Assembly (NCBI GenBank): GCA_018830885.1
Contig: JAHJRI010000206.1
Span: 1 to 55,767 of the forward strand
Source of the DNA: a bacterium
GTDB lineage: Bacteria > SAR324 > XYD2-FULL-50-16
DNA: 55,767 bases
Reading direction: 5' to 3'
This document shows, piece after piece, positions 26,269-35,912 of the stretch. The translations under genes and the position numbers were made by a program. Positions within the stretch are counted from its first letter, which is position 1; each line of letters begins with the position of its first letter. Below the pieces are notes generated by a model that did not search any database, was not told where the DNA came from, and worked only from the letters and a program-made list of their open reading frames with translations.

Positions 26269-27192
26269 ATGACCGAATCAAACGAAATTCTAACTTATTT
26301 TCTGGAACTTTTCAGCAGCGGTCTAACCAGAGGCAGCATATATGCACTGCTGGCCTTAGGTTACACACTGGTTTATGGAGTCATCGGACTGATCAATTTT
26401 GCCCATGGTGAAGTCTACATGGTTGGGGCCTTCATTGGCCTGATTGTTGCGGGAATCATGTCAATCATGGATTTCAATATCCTGGCCATCCTGTTTGTCA
26501 CGTTGACTTTTGCCATGATATATGCCGCCGCTTATGGATTTACGATCGAGAAGGTCGCCTACAAACCCTTACGGAAGGCACCCCGCCTGGCACCTCTGAT
26601 CAGTGCCATCGGGATGTCCATTTTTCTGCGGGAATATGTCATTCTGGCGCAAACACCCGATTTTGTCTCTTTTCCGGCCTTAATCCCCAAACCGGAATTT
26701 CTGTTGGCAATCAAGGATTATCTGGAACCGACCGAATTGCTGATCATCGTCAGTTCTTTAACAGTAATGATATTACTCCTGGTTCTGATCAAACGCACCA
26801 AAGTGGGAAAAGCCATGCGGTCTATTTCCCAGGACCGGGAAATGGCCATGCTCCTCGGAATCAATGTGAATCAGACCATATCCATGACGTTCATGCTGGG
26901 GTCTTTGCTGGCTGCATTCGGAGCAATACTGATCGCTGCCCATATCGGTCAGATCAACTACAATATCGGTTTTATTGTTGGGATCAAATCTTTTACCGCA
27001 GCTGTTCTGGGTGGCATCGGCAGCATCCGGGGAGCCGCCTTGGGAGGCTTGGTGCTGGGACTCACGGAAAGCTTCGCAACTGGATATATTTCCAGTGATT
27101 ATGAAGATGTGTTTGCATTTTCTGTCCTGGTTCTTATTTTAATCTTCAAACCGGCCGGTTTGCTGGGAAAAGCCACAGCCGAAAAAGTATAG
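26269..27192 (+). CDS. livH: branched-chain amino acid ABC transporter permease LivH
   Basis: 307 residues, very hydrophobic with about eight membrane segments. Family motifs: GSIYALLALGYTLVYGVIG (about 21-39), INFAHGEVYM, the cytoplasmic coupling loop MRSISQDREMAMLLGINVN, and AVLGGIGSIRGAALGG (about 244-259). It is one of two membrane subunits of the importer. LivM follows after 13 bases. The start at ATG 26269 has a weak ribosome-binding site. Confidence 0.95.
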   Translation: MTESNEILTYFLELFSSGLTRGSIYALLALGYTLVYGVIGLINFAHGEVYMVGAFIGLIVAGIMSIMDFNILAILFVTLTFAMIYAAAYGFTIEKVAYKPLRKAPRLAPLISAIGMSIFLREYVILAQTPDFVSFPALIPKPEFLLAIKDYLEPTELLIIVSSLTVMILLLVLIKRTKVGKAMRSISQDREMAMLLGINVNQTISMTFMLGSLLAAFGAILIAAHIGQINYNIGFIVGIKSFTAAVLGGIGSIRGAALGGLVLGLTESFATGYISSDYEDVFAFSVLVLILIFKPAGLLGKATAEKV

Positions 27193-27205
27193 GATACCCA
27201 ACAAC

Positions 27206-28507
27206 GTGATTTCTGAAATTCGAAAATCGATTATCGCTGCCATCTGGTTTTCAGTCCTCAGTTTTCCTCTGGTTGCGCTAAAAGTTGACTATCTGGAAAA
27301 GTCGATTCATCTGCGCTGGGACAATCTGGCGATCATAGCAGTAGGAACGTTTTTTATCTCCTATGTCTGGCGCTATTTTCTGCAGCGGGTGGAAAAATCC
27401 AGACAGGAAGAGGTCAGTGGCGGTATTGAAAAGGTTTCATCAGCAAAAACGGAGACCTCTGCCCAGAAAATCCTGACCCGACTGGTCAGCCTTTCCCACT
27501 CCAAACCTCTGATCGCCATTCTGCTGGTGATGATCATTGCGTTCCCGTTCGCGTCTTCGACCTACCAGACATCCATTATTATCAGTACGATGATGTATAT
27601 CGTGCTGGGTTTGGGACTGAACATTGTTGTGGGGATGGCCGGATTGCTGGACCTTGGTTATGGAGCGTTCTACCTGATAGGGGCATATACATACGCGCTG
27701 CTGAACTTTAACTACGGTATCGGGTTCTGGATGTCGCTGCCCATCGCCGGCATGCTGGCGGCTACCTTTGGCGTGGTTCTCGGCATTCCAGTTCTCCGGC
27801 TTCGCGGAGACTACCTGGCAATTGTTACCCTTGGATTTCATGAGATCGTCCGCCTGGTGGTAGAAAACTGGGATGAGGTTCTTCATGGACCCAGTGGTAT
27901 TCCCAACATACCCAAACCCGGCCTGTTCGGATTCGAAATGGGTTTCAATGGCTCAACAACCTATTTGTACTATATTACAGCGGTGATCATGGTTATCGCC
28001 ATCCTGGTGATTCGAAGACTGAATATATCCCGGGTGGGAAGAGCCTGGATGGCATTGAGAGAGGATGAAGTCGCCTGTCAGGCCATGGGAATTGACACAA
28101 CAAAAACCAAACTGACCGCATTTGCACTGGGTGCATTCTGGGCCGGTATTGTCGGCGTACTTTTCGCAGCCAAAAGCAGTTTTGTGAATCCCGCCAGCTT
28201 TACATTTTTTGAATCCGCCATGATTTTGTCAATTGTGGTGCTGGGCGGGGTCGGTTCCATCCGCGGCGTCATCCTGGCAACACTGATTCTGATACTGTTG
28301 CCTGAATACATGCGATTTCTGAAAGAGTACCGAATCCTTCTTTTTGGTGCCATCATGGTAATTATGATGGTATTCCGGCCCCAGGGACTTATCAGCGATG
28401 CCCATCACGAATACGAACTGACGCCCCGGCCGGCTGGAGATGGGATAAGGCCTGGCATGAGTCCGGAATTCAACAGCACAACTGGCAGCTCATCAAATAA
28501 CCAATAA
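27206..28507 (+). CDS. livM: branched-chain amino acid ABC transporter permease LivM
   Basis: 433 residues, the second membrane subunit. It has an extra N-terminal region of about 100 residues with two additional hydrophobic segments, as in Proteobacterial LivM. Motifs: LGLGLNIVVGMAGLLDLGYG, VLRLRGDYLAIVTLGFHEI, the coupling loop WMALREDEVACQAMGID and GGVGSIRGVILATLIL. The start is GTG 27206, 13 bases after livH. The C-terminal tail is Pro/Gly/Ser-rich and probably disordered. Confidence 0.95.
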   Translation: MISEIRKSIIAAIWFSVLSFPLVALKVDYLEKSIHLRWDNLAIIAVGTFFISYVWRYFLQRVEKSRQEEVSGGIEKVSSAKTETSAQKILTRLVSLSHSKPLIAILLVMIIAFPFASSTYQTSIIISTMMYIVLGLGLNIVVGMAGLLDLGYGAFYLIGAYTYALLNFNYGIGFWMSLPIAGMLAATFGVVLGIPVLRLRGDYLAIVTLGFHEIVRLVVENWDEVLHGPSGIPNIPKPGLFGFEMGFNGSTTYLYYITAVIMVIAILVIRRLNISRVGRAWMALREDEVACQAMGIDTTKTKLTAFALGAFWAGIVGVLFAAKSSFVNPASFTFFESAMILSIVVLGGVGSIRGVILATLILILLPEYMRFLKEYRILLFGAIMVIMMVFRPQGLISDAHHEYELTPRPAGDGIRPGMSPEFNSTTGSSSNNQ

Positions 28508-28517
28508 GTCCATTCTA

Positions 28518-29297
28518 ATGAAAATCGTTTTACAAGCAGACAAAATCGGGAAAAATTTCGGTGGATTAAGGGCTCTGGACAACATCGATCTGAAAATTCA
28601 CGAAGGTGAAATCGTCGCGTTGATCGGTCCGAACGGTGCCGGAAAAACGACCCTGTTTAACTGCATTACCGGCATGCATGAGCCAACAGATGGAAAGGTC
28701 AATGTTTTCCCTCCCGGACAATCAAAAACCTGCGTGAACGGTTTCAAACCGAATAAAATTACAGAACTGGGTCTGGCCAGAACCTTTCAGAATATCCGTC
28801 TATTCAACAAGATGACGGTTCTGGAGAATGTCATGGTGGGCTGCCACTGCAGAAACAGCAATACGTTTCTGGAAGCCATTGTCAGAGGGCCCCGCTTTAA
28901 AAGAGAGGAGAAACAAACCCTGGAGAATTCCCAGTACCTTCTGGAGACATTTGGACTGATCGATTTTGCCCACCATCTGGCAGAGAATCTTCCCTATGCG
29001 AATCAGCGTCGACTGGAAATCGCCCGCGCACTGGCAACAGATCCATTTCTGTTGCTGCTGGATGAACCGGCGGCTGGAATGAATCCGAATGAAACCAATG
29101 CACTGGACCAGCTTATTTTAAAAATCAGGAACGAAAAGAAGATATCCATTCTCCTGATCGAGCACGACATGAAACTGGTCATGAGAATATCCGACCGTAT
29201 CTTCGTCATGAATCAAGGAAAGAATATTGCCGATGGATCTCCCCAGGAAATTCGAAATAATGAAACAGTCATCCATGCATATCTGGGGACAGAATGA
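28518..29297 (+). CDS. livG: branched-chain amino acid ABC transporter ATP-binding protein LivG
   Basis: 259-residue ABC ATPase. Walker A GPNGAGKT (about 37-44), Walker B LLLLDEPAAGMNP, and the H-loop LIEHDM are all present. The signature is LPYANQRRLEIARAL rather than LSGGQ, which is the normal variation for LivG subunits. Its last bases overlap livF by 4 (ATGA). It pairs with LivF as the nucleotide-binding subunit. Confidence 0.95.
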   Translation: MKIVLQADKIGKNFGGLRALDNIDLKIHEGEIVALIGPNGAGKTTLFNCITGMHEPTDGKVNVFPPGQSKTCVNGFKPNKITELGLARTFQNIRLFNKMTVLENVMVGCHCRNSNTFLEAIVRGPRFKREEKQTLENSQYLLETFGLIDFAHHLAENLPYANQRRLEIARALATDPFLLLLDEPAAGMNPNETNALDQLILKIRNEKKISILLIEHDMKLVMRISDRIFVMNQGKNIADGSPQEIRNNETVIHAYLGTE

Positions 29298-30004
29298 ATC
29301 TGCAAATTAAAAATATTCATTCTTACTATGGAAATATCCAGGCACTCAAAGGAGTCAGCCTCGAGCTAACAGCCGGAGAAATTGTCACCCTCATCGGTGG
29401 TAATGGCGCCGGCAAAACAACCACGCTGATGTCAATCTCAGGCCTGGTTCCACCTAAAAGGGGTGAAATCCGGTTTAACGACAAACCCATCCACAAGCTG
29501 TCACCGGATAAAATTGTATCTCAGGGTATTATTCAGGTACCTGAAGGCCGAAGGATTTTCCCGGATTTTTCAGTTCAGGAGAACCTGGACATGGGTGCCT
29601 ATTTGAGAAACGACAAACCCCAAATCAAAACAGATCTGGATTACATATTTGAACTGTTTCCGATCCTCAAGGAGCGCCGGTATCAGTCCGGCGGAACTCT
29701 AAGTGGGGGCGAACAGCAGATGCTGGCTATCTCGAGGGCGCTGATGGCCAACCCCAAATTGTTGCTGCTGGACGAACCGTCGCTGGGCCTTGCGCCCTTG
29801 ATCATTCAACAGATTTTCAAGATTATCAAAAAGATCAATAAAGAACAGAAGACAACCATTTTCCTGGTGGAACAGAATGCCAATCTGGCGCTTCAGATTG
29901 CCAATCGGGGCTATGTCATGGAGAATGGATTGATTACTATGGAGGACAAAGCCGCTCGCCTGCTGGACAACGAAGCAGTCAAAAGAGCATATTTGGGGAT
30001 ATAA
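29294..30004 (+). CDS. livF: branched-chain amino acid ABC transporter ATP-binding protein LivF
   Basis: 236-residue ABC ATPase with Walker A GGNGAGKTT (about 35-43), LivF-specific VPEGRRIFPDFSVQENL, signature LSGGEQQMLAISRAL (about 136-150), Walker B LLLLDEPSLGLAP and H-loop region VEQN. It overlaps LivG by 4 bases and completes livKHMGF. The next gene, cdsA, begins 181 bases later with no clear terminator in between. Confidence 0.96.
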   Translation: MNLQIKNIHSYYGNIQALKGVSLELTAGEIVTLIGGNGAGKTTTLMSISGLVPPKRGEIRFNDKPIHKLSPDKIVSQGIIQVPEGRRIFPDFSVQENLDMGAYLRNDKPQIKTDLDYIFELFPILKERRYQSGGTLSGGEQQMLAISRALMANPKLLLLDEPSLGLAPLIIQQIFKIIKKINKEQKTTIFLVEQNANLALQIANRGYVMENGLITMEDKAARLLDNEAVKRAYLGI

Positions 30005-30185
30005 AAACAGGAGCCATATCATATTCCATCTGGTGTTCGTTTTAACCAGCATCTATCCTAGCCCTCCTTCGGCAGGTCAACCGTTCAATGCTCAGGCTGG
30101 TTACCCACACTTCGATAATACTCGTGAGGACGCCCGTTTCAATCAGAGACGTTTTTTTCGACGCAATATGGATACCAGGTAATTC

Positions 30186-31019
30186 ATGCTGACACGCAAT
30201 CTTTTATTGAGAATACGGACCGGTGTTCCACTGGCCGTTCTTGCCATTCTTTATATCTATCTGGCACCGGAACTTCTCTTTATCCTGATAGGAGTTGTCA
30301 TCATCATCACCAGCCTCTGGGAATATGGCCAGGCAATGCTACACAAATCCATTCCGCTGAAACCGGCAAATCTGTACTTTTTATCCCTGCTCTTTTTCCT
30401 TTCATTTTTGCTGTTCTGGAAGAATTACACCGATCTGGGGCTGATCTGTTTTAGTTTGACATTATTGATGATTCTGTTTTTTTCATTCTTTCGCCAGTCC
30501 CCAGGCAGTCGGCTGCTGCTCTGGTATTCCCTGCCACAGGCCTGGATTGTTTTTCCGGTGATTCTCCTGATCCTGCTGCGATTTTCAGAAAGCACGGCTT
30601 CGGGTTCCAGTTTGATTCTGTTTATCATCGTAGTCGCCGCATTCAATGATATTTTTGCTTATTTTGGTGGCAAAAGATTTGGAAAGCATCTTCTGGCCCC
30701 GGTCATCAGCCCCAAAAAAACCATCGAAGGCAGTATTTTTGGGCTGGGCGGTGGAATAACCGCCGGACTCGTGTTCAAACAGTTATTTTTACCCGCGTTT
30801 ATTTCCGGATGGCGGCTTGTTTTGTTGATTGTTGTCATCACCGCTGCCTCTCAACTGGGTGATCTGTCTGAATCAAAGCTGAAACGATTCTGTGGAATCA
30901 AAGACTCCAGCAATATTCTACCCGGTCACGGAGGATTGCTGGATCGGATTGACGCCTATCTTTTCGCGATCCCGGTATTTATCGGCATGTCTTATCTCTT
31001 GGATTTCCGACTCAATTGA
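30186..31019 (+). CDS. cdsA: phosphatidate cytidylyltransferase
   Basis: CdsA makes CDP-diacylglycerol from phosphatidate and CTP, the branch point for phospholipid head groups. The 277-residue protein has seven to eight membrane segments and the full family signature near the C-terminus: QLGDLSESKLKRF, then GIKDSSNILPGHGGLLDRID (about 227-259). It probably starts a membrane-biogenesis cluster cdsA-dxr-rseP, the same order found in many proteobacteria. Confidence 0.96.
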   Translation: MLTRNLLLRIRTGVPLAVLAILYIYLAPELLFILIGVVIIITSLWEYGQAMLHKSIPLKPANLYFLSLLFFLSFLLFWKNYTDLGLICFSLTLLMILFFSFFRQSPGSRLLLWYSLPQAWIVFPVILLILLRFSESTASGSSLILFIIVVAAFNDIFAYFGGKRFGKHLLAPVISPKKTIEGSIFGLGGGITAGLVFKQLFLPAFISGWRLVLLIVVITAASQLGDLSESKLKRFCGIKDSSNILPGHGGLLDRIDAYLFAIPVFIGMSYLLDFRLN

Positions 31020-31066
31020 ATCGTGATAGAATATACAGCCATAATGTCTGTGAGCATAGAAGAAGA

Positions 31067-32266
31067 ATGAAGAAGGAAAAAAAGGGAATCGTTATCCTTG
31101 GTTCAACAGGATCCATTGGAGTCAGCACACTATCTGTTGTTCGTCAAAATCCGGATAAATATCGTATTATTGGGTTAAGCTGTCATAACAATATCTCACT
31201 GCTCCTGGACCAGATCGAGAATTTTTCTCCGACAGTGGTTTCCGTCAGTGACGAGAAGGCACCGGAACTTAGACAGATGTTACGGGACCGACACCTTTCA
31301 CCACGCGTTCTCGTGGGGTTGGCTGGTCATATTGAAATGGCCCGGCAGACTGATGCATCCATGGTTGTCGCCGCAATGGTCGGGGCAGCCGGTATTGAAC
31401 CGGTCATGGCAGCCATCAGCGAGGGGAAGACCATCGCTCTGGCAAATAAAGAATCGCTGGTCATGGCTGGATCACTGTTGATTTCAGAAGCTGAGCGGAG
31501 CAACGTTCAAATCCTCCCGATCGACAGCGAACACAATGCGATTTTCCAGTCGCTCCGAGACGAAAATTCAGCCCACCTTGACCACATTACGTTGACAGCT
31601 TCAGGCGGCCCTTTTCGGACCTTACCCAGATCGGACTTCAAAAATATCACGCTCGAAGCGGCCCTGAATCATCCCAATTGGGATATGGGCAGAAAAATTA
31701 CGATAGATTCCGCCACGATGATGAATAAATGTCTCGAGATCATTGAGGCAAAATGGCTTTTCAGGTTACAGGCTGATCAGATCCGGGTATTAATCCATCC
31801 ACAGTCCATTGTGCATTCGATGGTTACTTTCAAGGATGCATCCACGATCTGCCAGATGGGGACCCCCGATATGAGGATTCCGATCGCCTACTGCCTTGGT
31901 TATCCAGATCGCATACCATCCGGAAGCCCATTTTTGGATCTGGCTGAAATCGGTACGCTGACATTTGAAAAACCGGATCTGGAAAAATTTCCCTCTCTAA
32001 AGATGGCCTATGAGGTTCTGGCTCTGGGTGGCGGATCGCCTGCCGCCCTGAATGGAGCAAATGAAGTCCTGGTTGATCAGTTCCTGAATGGGCATATTCC
32101 ATTCAACCGTATCTTTGAAGTCCTTTCAGATCTGGTGTACAGGCTGACGGATTTAAAAATGAGAAGACAGGCAGACGAATTCGCTTTTCTTTTCGAAATC
32201 AGACACGTTGCTGATGCTTTGTCCGCTGATAAATGGGGGCGGGATTTTGTCACACAGGCAAGCTGA
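31067..32266 (+). CDS. dxr: 1-deoxy-D-xylulose 5-phosphate reductoisomerase
   Basis: Dxr (IspC) converts 1-deoxy-D-xylulose 5-phosphate to 2-C-methyl-D-erythritol 4-phosphate with NADPH. NADPH-binding ILGSTGSIGVSTL (about 10-22) opens the protein. ALANKESLVMAG, PIDSEHNAIFQSL, LTASGGPF and NHPNWDMGRKITIDSATMMN are diagnostic, including the metal-binding Asp and Glu. At 399 residues it is standard. The ATG at 31067 (preceded by AGAAGAAG) is taken over a TTG at 31016 that overlaps cdsA and adds a non-homologous N-terminus. Confidence 0.96.
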   Translation: MKKEKKGIVILGSTGSIGVSTLSVVRQNPDKYRIIGLSCHNNISLLLDQIENFSPTVVSVSDEKAPELRQMLRDRHLSPRVLVGLAGHIEMARQTDASMVVAAMVGAAGIEPVMAAISEGKTIALANKESLVMAGSLLISEAERSNVQILPIDSEHNAIFQSLRDENSAHLDHITLTASGGPFRTLPRSDFKNITLEAALNHPNWDMGRKITIDSATMMNKCLEIIEAKWLFRLQADQIRVLIHPQSIVHSMVTFKDASTICQMGTPDMRIPIAYCLGYPDRIPSGSPFLDLAEIGTLTFEKPDLEKFPSLKMAYEVLALGGGSPAALNGANEVLVDQFLNGHIPFNRIFEVLSDLVYRLTDLKMRRQADEFAFLFEIRHVADALSADKWGRDFVTQAS

Positions 32267-32345
32267 AAGAAGGATGAAACGGTTTCTCCGTCATCATCGC
32301 CGGATCATTATCGGTTCGATACCCAAATCAAATGATTAAAACAAA

Positions 32346-33635
32346 ATGATTACCATAATTACTGTTATTCTAGTCTTGAGTTTCCTGATTTTTATCCATG
32401 AACTGGGACACTACCTGGCTGCAAGAGCCGTGGGTGTGAGAGTGATTGAATTTTCTATCGGGTTCCCGCCAAAAGTGTTGTCCAAAAAGATCGGACAGAC
32501 GGAGTATATGCTGTCAATGATTCCGATCGGCGGGTATGTCAGGCTTCACGGACAGAATATAGATGATGAGGATCCATCCGAAAAAGACAACTATGCTTCA
32601 AAATCGATTCTGCAACGTCTGGTGATTTTACTGGCAGGTCCGCTGATGAATCTGGTTGTCGCTTTTGCTTTTATGCCCTTTGTGTACTTTATAGGCTATG
32701 ATATCCCGGCATACATGTTAAACCCGCCAGTCATCGGCAGTGTTATTGCCGGGAGCGAAGCTGATAAACTCGATTTACGGAAAAACGACCTCATCACGAC
32801 CGTTAACAACAATCCGGTCAAAACCTGGCGGGAAGCACAAGCGGAACTGACCCGGAACCAGAATGAGCTCATCAACCTGAAAATCCAAAGAGGCACAGAC
32901 ACTATCTCCAGAAGTATCAGTGCCAGTCTACTGAAAAAGGCGCCCGGGTTCGGGTGGCGGGTCAACATCCCCCCGGTCGTCGGCGACATCACCTCCGAGT
33001 CCCCGGCAGCGCTCGCCAATTTTCTGCCCGGCGACCGGATTATCGAGATCGCTGGACAACCAATCAACGACTGGGCTGATATTTCACCAAAGCTGCAGGA
33101 GACAGCAGGCAAAGAGATCGTGATTCGGATCCAGAGACAGAACCAGATATCCAGCATTCGGTTAGCACCCATCTGGAACGAGACAAGCAATCACTGGATT
33201 ATTGGAATCAGCAGCCAGTCCGTCAGGGTATTCGAAACGATGGGCGATTCATTTTCCCTGGGGGTCCAGAGGGTGATAACGATGACATACCGGACGCTGG
33301 AATTTTTGTATCAGCTGGTTTCGTTCCAGGCTGATACTGACTCGGTCGGCGGACCCATCATGATTGTGCAGATGGTTGGCCAGGCTGCCGAAAGCAATCT
33401 CAGCAGTCTGATATCACTGATCTCGTTCATCAGTCTCCAGTTTGCCATTTTCAACCTGTTGCCGATCCCCGCACTTGATGGTGGTCATATCTTTTTTCTT
33501 GGCATGGAAAAGATCAAAGGCAGTTCACTTTCCCAGGGATTTCGTTTATTATCCCAGAAAATCGGTTTCACACTGCTGTTATTCTTAATTATATATATAT
33601 CAATCCAGGATGGGTTGCGGATATTCAATCAATAA
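32346..33635 (+). CDS. rseP: RIP zinc metalloprotease (site-2 protease)
   Basis: Intramembrane metalloprotease of the RseP/S2P family, 429 residues. The zinc motif HELGH is in IFIHELGHYLAARAVGV (about residues 16-32). The second zinc ligand is in NLLPIPALDGGH (about 374-385). Two PDZ-like modules occupy about 120-300 (GSVIAGSEADKLDLRKNDLI and GDITSESPAALANFLPGDRI). Four membrane segments are visible. In the family it cleaves anti-sigma factor RseA and membrane-inserted signal peptides. It follows dxr by 79 bases. Confidence 0.95.
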   Translation: MITIITVILVLSFLIFIHELGHYLAARAVGVRVIEFSIGFPPKVLSKKIGQTEYMLSMIPIGGYVRLHGQNIDDEDPSEKDNYASKSILQRLVILLAGPLMNLVVAFAFMPFVYFIGYDIPAYMLNPPVIGSVIAGSEADKLDLRKNDLITTVNNNPVKTWREAQAELTRNQNELINLKIQRGTDTISRSISASLLKKAPGFGWRVNIPPVVGDITSESPAALANFLPGDRIIEIAGQPINDWADISPKLQETAGKEIVIRIQRQNQISSIRLAPIWNETSNHWIIGISSQSVRVFETMGDSFSLGVQRVITMTYRTLEFLYQLVSFQADTDSVGGPIMIVQMVGQAAESNLSSLISLISFISLQFAIFNLLPIPALDGGHIFFLGMEKIKGSSLSQGFRLLSQKIGFTLLLFLIIYISIQDGLRIFNQ

Positions 33636-33773
33636 CAACCGGACTGGCACTACGGTCAGGACTGCTTCCCATGTCAGGACAGGGTAGGATATTTGGTCTT
33701 TCCTTTCCATCTGACTTCTGCTATTTATAGAGCCGATTTTTAGGGTTGCATTCGCTTGTCAGGGGATTTTCAT

Positions 33774-34709
33774 ATGAAGCAATATAACGTCTTAGTTTAC
33801 GGGACTGGTGCCGTTGGTATCTTTTATGGCGGAAAACTGTTCAAGGCCGGTTTTAACGTCGTCTTTGTCGACACGCCAGAAAAAGTCGCCCGGCTGAGTG
33901 AGTCCGGCCTGCATATCCGCTCGAAATTTGATCACAACTACGATTTCAGCCCCCAGATCGTCTCAGACTTGAAGAGTCTGCCTCCCCAGGATATTATTCT
34001 GGTCTGTGTCAAAGCCTTCCAGACCTATGATATTGCCCTGAACCTGTTGCCTGTGGTAAAGCCGTCGACGATTACGATATCTTTACAAAACGGCCTGGAA
34101 AATGAAAAAATACTGTCCGATATACTGGGAAAAAATCTGGTAATTGGGGCAGTGCTGTTTTTCAATGGCGAAACCGAAAAAGAATCCACAGTGATCCAGA
34201 GGACACCTGACAACATTGTTTTCGGGGAACTTGACCACCAGCGGTCAGATCGGGAAGAGTGGCTCTCGACAATATTTTCCCACGCAGATATCAACCACCG
34301 CATCTCCAGTTCAATTACCCATGAAATCTGGAAGAAGATGATCTGGAATAACGCCTATAATGCGATCAGCGCACTGACCCAGACGACACTGGGGCAGATT
34401 TACCGGTTTGCGGAAATTCTGCCCACAATCCGTAAAATGATGCATGAAGTTCAACAGGTAGCCGTTGCAGAGGGAATCGAAATCTCGGATCAGACAATTA
34501 ATGAACTGATCAACCTGAATCCTGAATATGACAATGTTAAAACCAGTATGCTCAAGGACATAGAAGCAAACAGAATGCCTGAACTGGAGTCACTGGTCGG
34601 GGTAATCCTGAAAAAAGCAAAAGCCCGGGGTATCTCCACACCTGTTAATCAGACCATCTATGAACTGATTCAACTCTCCCTCAGCCGCGTGAATAAGGAA
34701 TCAGACTAG
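33774..34709 (+). CDS. 2-dehydropantoate 2-reductase-like (PanE/ApbA family) oxidoreductase
   Basis: 311-residue two-domain NAD(P)-dependent reductase. The N-terminal Rossmann start is VLVYGTGAVGIFYGGKL (about 5-21). The family motifs VCVKAFQT, SLQNGLENE and the substrate Lys/Asn region IWKKMIWNNAYNAISALTQ (about 188-206) are present. In the family it reduces ketopantoate in pantothenate synthesis, but PanE paralogues with other 2-oxoacid substrates are common and no other pan gene is nearby. ATG 33774 has a good AGGGGA ribosome-binding site. Confidence 0.85.
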   Translation: MKQYNVLVYGTGAVGIFYGGKLFKAGFNVVFVDTPEKVARLSESGLHIRSKFDHNYDFSPQIVSDLKSLPPQDIILVCVKAFQTYDIALNLLPVVKPSTITISLQNGLENEKILSDILGKNLVIGAVLFFNGETEKESTVIQRTPDNIVFGELDHQRSDREEWLSTIFSHADINHRISSSITHEIWKKMIWNNAYNAISALTQTTLGQIYRFAEILPTIRKMMHEVQQVAVAEGIEISDQTINELINLNPEYDNVKTSMLKDIEANRMPELESLVGVILKKAKARGISTPVNQTIYELIQLSLSRVNKESD

Positions 34710-34779
34710 AATAGAAGCGTCAATCGACATCACACGCGAACCGAGACTTCAAAGACAAGCCTGAAAGAATGGGGACCCC

Positions 34780-35577
34780 ATGGATTGGAAAGACCTGAGC
34801 CTCTATTTTAGTGATATTCCCACTGGATTTATCAGTCAACTGTTTGCCGAGAGTGAATACCCCTGGAGTCCCCTGTCCCGACTTCCAGCAAGCATTGAGA
34901 CTTTCTTTGCGAAACGGTCTGCGAAGGGGGTCTTGAAAGGGGACAGGTCAATGATTCATAAGGGTGGTGGTGCATACAGCGAAGGGGCTTACCATATTAC
35001 GCAAAGCGCTATTCTGACTGATGATTTTGTCGACCCGGAGCTTAAAATCTTTATCGGCGCGGGAAGTTTTGTGGAAGCCGGTGCCACGATTAAGAACCAT
35101 TCCATTGTCGAAAAGAACTGTGAAATTCGACAAGGTGCCTATATCCGAGGTTTTGTTTTCGTTGGAGAAGGTTCTGTCGTCGGTCACACGACTGAGATGA
35201 AGAACAGCATCCTGGTCAAACATGTCGAAGCCGGCCATTTTGCATATATCGGCGACAGCATTGTGGGTTCATATGTTAATCTGGGAGCAGGCACCAAAAT
35301 ATCCAACCTTGAGTTCCGTTCTCTCGATGCAAAAAAGAATGAGCAGTTTCCCCAGATCCATTTCAAGATCGGCACTGAATCCATTAAGACCGGCCTCTCT
35401 AAATTCGGCGCCATCATTGGTGATGGATGTGAAACAGGTTGTAACGCCGTACTCTGTCCTTTCGTTCTTCTAGAGCCCAAATGCTGGATCATGCCCTGCC
35501 ACTGTGTTTTAAAGGGGCATTATAAAAAAGGATCCATTCTGCGGAGCGGTCGCTCTAAATTGAAAACCAGACCATGA
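34780..35577 (+). CDS. left-handed beta-helix protein resembling the acyltransferase half of GlmU
   Basis: 265 residues. From about residue 75 the sequence consists of hexapeptide repeats of a left-handed parallel beta-helix (IFIGAGSFVEAGATIKNHSI and onwards). The stretch AYIGDSIVGSYVNLGAGT (about 152-169) matches the GlmU acetyltransferase motif. There is no uridyltransferase domain and the N-terminal about 70 residues are unassigned. Likely a stand-alone sugar-nucleotide acyltransferase or nucleotidylyltransferase-related protein. Start at ATG 34780 (AATGGGGACCCC upstream). Function not assigned. Confidence 0.75.
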   Translation: MDWKDLSLYFSDIPTGFISQLFAESEYPWSPLSRLPASIETFFAKRSAKGVLKGDRSMIHKGGGAYSEGAYHITQSAILTDDFVDPELKIFIGAGSFVEAGATIKNHSIVEKNCEIRQGAYIRGFVFVGEGSVVGHTTEMKNSILVKHVEAGHFAYIGDSIVGSYVNLGAGTKISNLEFRSLDAKKNEQFPQIHFKIGTESIKTGLSKFGAIIGDGCETGCNAVLCPFVLLEPKCWIMPCHCVLKGHYKKGSILRSGRSKLKTRP

Positions 35578-35912
35578 GATATACAGATACCGGCTCTGTT
35601 CAAGCTGGACTTCCCCCGGGCATTGCCCCCAATGAGGTCCGAAATGGGGCTTGTCTTGCTGAAAAGTCCGACCAGAGGGGAATAACAAGAATTCAAAATA
35701 ACTGAAACTGGTCAAATTCTTGCTTGGCCACACGGACGGATCGCTGATCAGGCTTGTCTGACAAAGAACACAGCTATTTATCCGGTCTTGACAGATGCTG
35801 AATGTTGCCACCCTTTTTGGAAAAGCGACAAACAGAACACAAGACGGTTGCTGTTTTGAAGAAAGGATGATCGAAAAAACCATGTATAAAAAGACTCTTA
35901 ACTGGTAACCCA
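35578..35912. other. 335-bp intergenic region, only a weak hairpin
   Basis: No gene, tRNA or known motif is seen. A short GCCCC..GGGGC repeat at about 35625-35650 is the only feature. It might close the transcript of the beta-helix gene, but no T-run follows. Confidence 0.4.
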
